64,000 nucleotides of DNA, from contig NZ_CP152052.1 of NCBI RefSeq assembly GCF_038637725.1, positions 3,727,001 to 3,791,000 of the forward strand. Direction: 5' to 3'. Source of the DNA: Psychrobacillus sp. FSL H8-0483 (lineage in GTDB: Bacteria > Bacillota > Bacilli > Bacillales_A > Planococcaceae). Positions 59,419 through 64,000 of this stretch are shown here, one piece after another. The position numbers and the translations under genes were made by a program. Each line of letters begins with the position of its first letter. Position 1 is the stretch's first letter. The notes beneath the pieces were generated by a model. That model had not been told where the DNA came from, did no database searches, and was given only the letters and a program-made list of their open reading frames with translations.

Positions 59419-60711
59419 TAATTCTTGACGTAATGCCTGAATTACATCAATTTTCGTTGCTTTCCGCGCCGGCTTCCATCCGGAAATCATCGCAACCCCA
59501 ATGCTTATTACAGATGCAATAACAACAAGCTGCCAAGGGATTAAGGAGAAGGTAATCGATAAATCTTGGAATCCATCCTCATCTAGTGCCGCTCCCACTA
59601 CCATCGGTAATATCCAGTTCGCCAGGAAACTCACTGCATATGAAATGATAACTGCAAGCACCGTTCCGATAATACCAATCCATGCACTTTCCATCAAAAA
59701 CAAACGTTGGATCAGTTTAGGACTAGCTCCTATCGCTTTCATCACACCGATTTCACGAGTTCTTTCTGTTACCGCCATTGTCATCGTATTAAAAATACCG
59801 ATCGATGAGATTAATACTGCGATTGTCCCAACAAAGATAAGTCCGATTTTAAATGCCATGAAAAAGACATCTAGCTGCTCTAATTGTTCTGAAACAGAAT
59901 ACACACTATACCCCATTTCTTTTAACTCTTCCGTTACCGATTTAACATGTTCTAAGCTAGAAGTATAGATTTTTGTGCTAGAGAAGAATAAGTCAGTATT
60001 CTCTCCCCCCACATTCGCCTCGTACACTTCTTGAAACTTGTCCTTCCATGATTCGTCTAACAACATATTCGTATCGACAAACCAATCCTTTGCCGGTTTC
60101 TCCGTTACCCCTACAATTGTGAAATCCCATGTTTCTGAGAAAGCTTCTTCCGATTCGTAAGATTGAAGTGACATGGAAACTTTTTTCCCGATTAAAGATT
60201 CTTTGTAACCTCCTATAGGTTTAGCATCTTCTTCCGTACTTTGTTCCATTTCTTTACGTTCCGCATCCGTTAATAAGCTTTCTGCAAACTGGTAGCCTAC
60301 AACGATTTCATTTTCCTTTTTTGGCATACGCCCTTCGGATAGTTTAAGATTTGATTTTTCTTCTTCTGCAAAGTTAGTAAGTAGCATATTCCCTTCAAGC
60401 GAACGATTCTCTATTTGAGAAACTGCCATTGCGTCCATATTTGTTCTTTGCACAATTGCATTTACATGCTCGACTGCTCCAATTTTGGAAATATCGAATT
60501 CTTCCCCATCATTTGTATAAACTTCCACTTCGGTAATGGCTTGATCTTCTAATATTTCTTTTCGCATCGTGTCCTGTATGCCAAATCCAATCGAAGCAAG
60601 TACGATTAAAAATGCACACCCCATTGTTGCAGCTAGCACCGTCATAAACACACGTAATTTGTTTTTCTTAATATGTTGACGTACAAAATCTACTTGGTCT
60701 TTAAATAACAT
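59416..60711 (-). CDS. MacB/FtsX-family ABC permease
   Basis: A 431-aa permease with TM1 (about 20-45) and a large extracytoplasmic MacB-like domain (about 50-280). Three C-terminal TM helices carry the FtsX signature (MTMAVTERTREIGVMKAIGAS). Such pairs export peptides or act in mechanotransmission and cell-envelope stress sensing. The ATG overlaps the ATPase gene by 11 bp, and AAAGGAG lies within it. No binding protein is adjacent. Confidence 0.88.
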   Translation of the reverse strand: MLFKDQVDFVRQHIKKNKLRVFMTVLAATMGCAFLIVLASIGFGIQDTMRKEILEDQAITEVEVYTNDGEEFDISKIGAVEHVNAIVQRTNMDAMAVSQIENRSLEGNMLLTNFAEEEKSNLKLSEGRMPKKENEIVVGYQFAESLLTDAERKEMEQSTEEDAKPIGGYKESLIGKKVSMSLQSYESEEAFSETWDFTIVGVTEKPAKDWFVDTNMLLDESWKDKFQEVYEANVGGENTDLFFSSTKIYTSSLEHVKSVTEELKEMGYSVYSVSEQLEQLDVFFMAFKIGLIFVGTIAVLISSIGIFNTMTMAVTERTREIGVMKAIGASPKLIQRLFLMESAWIGIIGTVLAVIISYAVSFLANWILPMVVGAALDEDGFQDLSITFSLIPWQLVVIASVISIGVAMISGWKPARKATKIDVIQALRQEL

Positions 60712-61399
60712 ATCCTACATCTCCTTTCACTAGTTCTCCATCGTGCATTCGGAACTTTCGATGAGCGATACTAGCAACTTCTTCATCATGCGTAATCATG
60801 ACAAACGTTACTCCAAGTGATTGATTGAGGTCTTGAATCAATAACAAAATATCTTGCTCTGTTTCCGAATCTAAGCTGCCAGTTGGCTCATCCGCAAAAA
60901 GTATAGGTGGATTCGTAATTAGCGCTCGTGCAATACTAACTCTTTGTTGTTGTCCGCCTGATAATTCGTTCGGATAATGGTCGGCAACGTCGGCTAATCC
61001 TACCTTCATCAGTAACTGATTCACACTAGCTTTTCTTATCTTCGAAGATACTCCTTTTAATTTCAATGGCAGTTCTACATTTTCAAATGCCGTTAGACCT
61101 GGCATGAGTTGAAAATTTTGAAATATGAACCCAAAATTATTTAGTCTAAACTTCGCTCTTTCGGTTTCGTTTAAAAAAGCAGTTTCTTGGCCATTCACTG
61201 TAATAGAGCCTTGTTCCGGGGTCATAAAGCCTGCTATTGTATGAAGTAAAGTAGACTTACCTGATCCACTTTTCCCTACAATTGCAACGATTTCACCTTT
61301 TTCAACTTCAAAGGATAATCCTTTTAAAACAGGCACCTTCTTTTCTTTCCCTTTTTTTCCTATTAGAAATGTATGATTGACATTCTGAACTTGTATCAT
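60701..61399 (-). CDS. ABC transporter ATPase (MacB/LolD type)
   Basis: A 232-aa ATPase: Walker A GKSGSGKSTLL, Q-loop FIFQNFQLMPGLTAFENV, signature LSGGQQQRVSIARAL, Walker B ILFADEPTGSLD, H-loop ITHDE. The N-terminal region VNHTFLIGKKGKEKKVPVLKG has an unusual Lys-rich insert. First gene of a two-gene operon with the permease. Divergent from sigV-rsiV; regulation by SigV is possible but not shown. Confidence 0.92.
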   Translation of the reverse strand: MIQVQNVNHTFLIGKKGKEKKVPVLKGLSFEVEKGEIVAIVGKSGSGKSTLLHTIAGFMTPEQGSITVNGQETAFLNETERAKFRLNNFGFIFQNFQLMPGLTAFENVELPLKLKGVSSKIRKASVNQLLMKVGLADVADHYPNELSGGQQQRVSIARALITNPPILFADEPTGSLDSETEQDILLLIQDLNQSLGVTFVMITHDEEVASIAHRKFRMHDGELVKGDVGYVI

Positions 61400-61518
61400 T
61401 TGTTTTCTCCTTCCGTTTTGCTACTTTCATAGTGTAACCATTGTTTCTTAACATTTTGGAAGGATAAAAATGAAGAATTTCTTAAGAAACTAACATAGCA
61501 AAATAATATTTTTATTTA

Positions 61519-61546
61519 TGCAAACTTTCCACGAAGACTGTCCGTC
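61519..61546 (+). promoter_or_regulatory. Candidate autoregulatory ECF promoter of sigV
   Basis: TGCAAAC, 17-bp spacer, CGTC, close to the ECF pattern TGAAAC-N16/17-CGTC, 56 bp before the sigV start. Confidence 0.65.
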
Positions 61547-61601
61547 AAATAAGTGTTACGTAATCGCGGTACGGTACAGAAAAAAGGAGCATACCCATGT
61601 C

Positions 61602-62099
61602 ATGACTAAAAAGGAAAAATATCAACTAGTTGAAAACTATATAATTGAAAATCAAAATACATTATATCGACTTGCATACAGCTATGTGAAAAATAAAGAA
61701 AACGCACTCGATATTGTACAAGAGAGTATTTTTAAATCATTGAAGTCCATTGATCAATTAAATGAAATCGGTTATTTGAAAACTTGGCTTTATCGAATAG
61801 TCATTAATACTTCATTAGATTTCATCAAAAAGCATGGACGCATGCAAGCAATGGACGATGATGTACTTCATTCGTTCATGCCAGAACAAAGAGATGTTGA
61901 AAGAGACTATGACTTATATGAGGCAATCGATCAATTGAAAGAGCCTTATAAAACCATTATTGTCCTACGTTATTTCGAGGATTTAAAAATCGAGGAAATT
62001 GCTGAAATTCAAAACGAGAACACCAATACGATTAAAACGAGATTATACGCAGCGCTTCGAAAACTGCGAATAAAAATGGAAGAGAAGGTGGAGGCATGA
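61602..62099 (+). CDS. sigV: ECF sigma factor SigV
   Basis: Directs transcription of lysozyme-resistance genes in B. subtilis. The 165-aa protein has sigma region 2 (RLAYSYVKNKENALDIVQES, then YLKTWLYRIVINTSLDF) and region 4 (LKEPYKTIIVLRYFEDLKIEEIAE). It is coupled to an RsiV-type anti-sigma gene by an ATGA overlap. I start at ATG 61602; an ATG five bases earlier leads to an immediate stop. AAGGAG lies twelve bases upstream, a little far. Confidence 0.92.
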   Translation: MTKKEKYQLVENYIIENQNTLYRLAYSYVKNKENALDIVQESIFKSLKSIDQLNEIGYLKTWLYRIVINTSLDFIKKHGRMQAMDDDVLHSFMPEQRDVERDYDLYEAIDQLKEPYKTIIVLRYFEDLKIEEIAEIQNENTNTIKTRLYAALRKLRIKMEEKVEA

Positions 62100-62974
62100 A
62101 GAGGTTAAAACACGCAAAAAAACAATATGATGATATTGAAATTCCAAGTGAGTTACAAAGTGTAGTAGAAAAGTCTATTCAAGAGGCAAGAAGAAAACAG
62201 AAAAAAAATGCACCATTTAAACAATGGGGAATCGGTGTGGCAGCTGCATCATCCCTATTTATTGCAAGTGTGAATGTAAGTCCTGCACTAGCACAATCAC
62301 TCTCTACTGTACCGGTGCTTGATTCAATTGTTCAAGTTGTGACAATACAAGAAATAAACGTTGAGGAAGAATACTACAACGCAAACTTAAAAACACCTAA
62401 TGTAACTGGACTTGAAAATAAAGAATTAGAACAAATGCTAAACGAAAAGTATATTACAGAAAACGAAGCGCTCTATGAAAGCTTCCAACAAGAAATGAAA
62501 GAAATGAAAGAAGCAGGTGGAGGGCATGTAGGTGTAGCATCTACGTATGAAATTGTTACAGATACAGACAATATCCTTTCCATTAGTCGTTATAATGTAA
62601 ATACAGTTGGGTCATCTTCTACTACAATGCGTACAGATACGATTGATAAGAAAAATGAAATTTTAATTACATTGCCTAGCTTGTTTAAAGATGATTCGTA
62701 TATCGAAGCTATCTCTACTTATTTAAAAGATGAAATGGCAAAACAAATGGCAAATGATTCTGATAAAACATATTGGATCGATGATAAGGAAGAAATAGGT
62801 TTCGAATTCGAAGCTATCCGTCCAGATCAAACTTTCTCTATTACAAAAGATCACAAGCTGACAATTTCTTTTGATAAATACGAAGTCGCTCCTGGTTATA
62901 TGGGCGTCGTTACATTTGAGATTCCAACCGAAGTGATTAAGTCTCATTTAATTAGTGATTATTATATAAAATAA
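62096..62974 (+). CDS. rsiV: Anti-sigma factor and lysozyme receptor RsiV
   Basis: Holds SigV at the membrane until lysozyme binds and triggers its proteolysis. The 292-aa protein has a cytoplasmic SigV-binding head (1-45), one TM helix (about 47-66), and a signal-peptidase-type SPALAQS site just after it. The extracytoplasmic DUF4163/DUF3298 domains include TIDKKNEILITLPSLFKDDS and DHKLTISFDKYEVAPGYMGV. These match B. subtilis RsiV almost word for word. oatA and yrhK, which follow in B. subtilis, are absent here. Confidence 0.95.
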   Translation: MKRLKHAKKQYDDIEIPSELQSVVEKSIQEARRKQKKNAPFKQWGIGVAAASSLFIASVNVSPALAQSLSTVPVLDSIVQVVTIQEINVEEEYYNANLKTPNVTGLENKELEQMLNEKYITENEALYESFQQEMKEMKEAGGGHVGVASTYEIVTDTDNILSISRYNVNTVGSSSTTMRTDTIDKKNEILITLPSLFKDDSYIEAISTYLKDEMAKQMANDSDKTYWIDDKEEIGFEFEAIRPDQTFSITKDHKLTISFDKYEVAPGYMGVVTFEIPTEVIKSHLISDYYIK

Positions 62975-62981
62975 GTTATTT

Positions 62982-63016
62982 CCCTTTGACGTTTGAAGTC
63001 AAAGGGCTTCTTTTTG
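62982..63016 (+). terminator. Terminator of sigV-rsiV
   Basis: Perfect 9-bp stem CCCTTTGAC/GTCAAAGGG, then CTTCTTTTTG. Confidence 0.88.
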
Positions 63017-63088
63017 TTGAAATGTCGTTTTGAACGGGTTATTTGTCGCGTTCATGCTATCTTGCCTTCAGGCTTATTCTCCCATAAA

Positions 63089-63197
63089 AAAGGGAGTCGC
63101 CGTCTTCCACTACAATCAATTGCCTACAAAAAACAAGTGTAGAAAAAGACTCCTTTTTCTACACCTGCTTCAATTTACGGGCTTATTGGACAGCCCC
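63089..63197 (+). repeat. 5'-truncated copy of the 34851-35134 element
   Basis: Shares GGGAGTCGCCGTCTTCCACT and AATCAATTGCCTA, the GTGTAGAAAAAG/CTTTTTCTACAC hairpin, and the right end GGGCTTATTGGACAGCCCC with the element at 34851-35134. The left two thirds and the left inverted repeat are missing. Confidence 0.85.
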
Positions 63198-63200
63198 ATA

Positions 63201-63238
63201 AAAAAGTCATCCTACAGGGAAATGTAGGATGACTTTTT
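63201..63238. terminator. Terminator of the PCYCGC lipoprotein gene
   Basis: Perfect 16-bp stem AAAAAGTCATCCTACA with its complement, 6-nt loop. Confidence 0.92.
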
Positions 63239-63729
63239 TATGACGGCATTGGCGTATCTGTTGGTGCTGCATAGCCTTCTTTAAATGCTTCATCAATAGC
63301 ATTGCGAACTTCTTCAAGGGACTTGCCTTGTTGTGTCATGTTGATTGCCATAACAGCAGTTTCTAAACAAGCTGCGCAGCGTGTTCCGTGGTCATCCCAA
63401 ACAACTTCACCATTCTCTTTAATCTCTTGAACGAAGCAGTTAAAGTTACTCATATGCCCAGCACTATCTCCGCAACCACAATAACAAGGCATCCATTTCA
63501 GCACATCATGTGCTTTTGCAGATACTTGGTAGACAAGTTTCATATCCTCGGATTGATTGTCTAAAAATGTTGGCAATACATCTGCTGATGCTGTTGTCTC
63601 TTGTATGTCCCCATTTTCTATATGTTCAGTATGGTCATTTTGTCCTTCGTGATTTTCTTTTGTAGCTTCTTTTCCACATGCAGAAAGTACAAGTAAAGCA
63701 CTTACCAATATAAATATTAATTTTTTCAT
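63238..63729 (-). CDS. PCYCGC-motif lipoprotein
   Basis: A 163-aa lipoprotein: lipobox LVLSACGK (Cys18), a His/Asp/Glu-rich linker (HEGQNDHTEHIENG), and a domain with PCYCGCG at 81-87. Cys98 and the pair Cys118/Cys121 (HGTRCAACLE) complete six conserved cysteines. This is the PCYCGC family of Bacillales, probably metal-binding on the outer face of the membrane. Function unknown. It starts 20 bp after fumC with AAAAGGAAG, so it is co-transcribed with fumC. Confidence 0.88.
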   Translation of the reverse strand: MKKLIFILVSALLVLSACGKEATKENHEGQNDHTEHIENGDIQETTASADVLPTFLDNQSEDMKLVYQVSAKAHDVLKWMPCYCGCGDSAGHMSNFNCFVQEIKENGEVVWDDHGTRCAACLETAVMAINMTQQGKSLEEVRNAIDEAFKEGYAAPTDTPMPS

Positions 63730-63749
63730 TTATATACTTCCTTTTCGAA

Positions 63750-64000
63750 TTAGATCATTTTCTCTGGTCGTACGATTTCATCGAACTTTTCAGCAGTTAG
63801 TAAATCTAGTGAGACAGCTGCTTCCTTCAATGTTGTTCCATTTTTATGTGCATGTTTTGCAATCTTCGCTGCATTTTCATATCCAATAAATGGATTTAAT
63901 GCAGTTACGAGCATTAGCGAGTTGTTCACATGATGTTTAATTGTTTCTAGATTTGGTTCAATTCCAATAGCACAGTTATTATTAAAGCTGATAATCGCAT
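63750..64000 (-). CDS. fumC: Fumarate hydratase class II, C-terminal part
   Basis: The last 83 residues of FumC/CitG (TCA cycle, fumarate to malate) are visible; the rest lies beyond the window. Recognised from [40 protein letters not shown] and [17 protein letters not shown]. The PCYCGC lipoprotein gene follows directly. Confidence 0.93.
   Translation of the reverse strand, partial: AIISFNNNCAIGIEPNLETIKHHVNNSLMLVTALNPFIGYENAAKIAKHAHKNGTTLKEAAVSLDLLTAEKFDEIVRPEKMI

Overview
This window comes from the chromosome of a low-GC Gram-positive bacterium of the order Bacillales. I infer a Planococcaceae/Caryophanaceae-type organism (Psychrobacillus, Lysinibacillus or a relative). The grounds are AT-rich intergenic DNA, strong AGGAGG-type ribosome binding sites, frequent TTG/GTG starts, and gene content close to Bacillus subtilis (YidC, MntR, CvfB, NsrR-Hmp, NiaP, YclNOPQ, SigV-RsiV, HflX, YpuA). 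I see no rRNA, tRNA, CRISPR array, prophage or intact insertion sequence.

Layout. 1-5.9 kb: small membrane proteins, YidC, an AraC regulator, acetyltransferases and a hydroquinone-type dioxygenase under a candidate MhqR operator. 6-15 kb: YpuA, CvfB, MntR, a ComFB-like protein, the CadC-CadA metal efflux operon with two operators, and MurB. 15-19 kb: a divergent HxlR-YceI pair, then a transporter/amidohydrolase operon whose middle gene is a deletion pseudogene. 19-25 kb: an ABC exporter, YitT and a chemoreceptor with a candidate SigD promoter. 25-27 kb: an NprR-type HTH-TPR regulator overlapping a 43-codon exported-peptide gene, probably a new quorum-sensing pair. 27-35 kb: a Rieske oxidoreductase, a FrnE-type oxidoreductase, PpaC, divergent NsrR-Hmp and a two-domain acetyltransferase. 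35-43 kb: 3-methyladenine glycosylase and CoA-transferase, NiaP, ThrC-ThrB, a ZIP transporter, a UDG-superfamily protein and a PAP2 phosphatase. 43-48 kb: the iron-siderophore importer YclNOPQ with two Fur boxes, ending in an IsdG-like remnant. 48-61 kb: a lipoprotein, a POT transporter, an ABC exporter, HflX, an acyl-CoA synthetase remnant, a T-box-controlled NhaC-family transporter, a methyltransferase and a MacB-like ABC transporter. 61-64 kb: sigV-rsiV (lysozyme response) and fumC with a PCYCGC lipoprotein.

The themes are metal and iron homeostasis (MntR, CadCA, ZIP, YclNOPQ), thiol/quinone/nitric-oxide stress (dioxygenase, HxlR, NsrR-Hmp, FrnE) and envelope defence (SigV-RsiV). Several one-operator/one-target units can be read directly from the DNA.

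The least explained part is intergenic. There are four arrays of degenerate repeats with an exact 21-nt period and locus-specific cores. Two roughly 200-240 bp elements sit directly before murB and ppaC and keep the same helices with changed sequences. A GC-rich dispersed repeat family is present, one copy inside a 284-bp element with perfect 10-bp terminal inverted repeats. Three genes survive only as ends with the middle removed, which suggests recurrent internal deletion.
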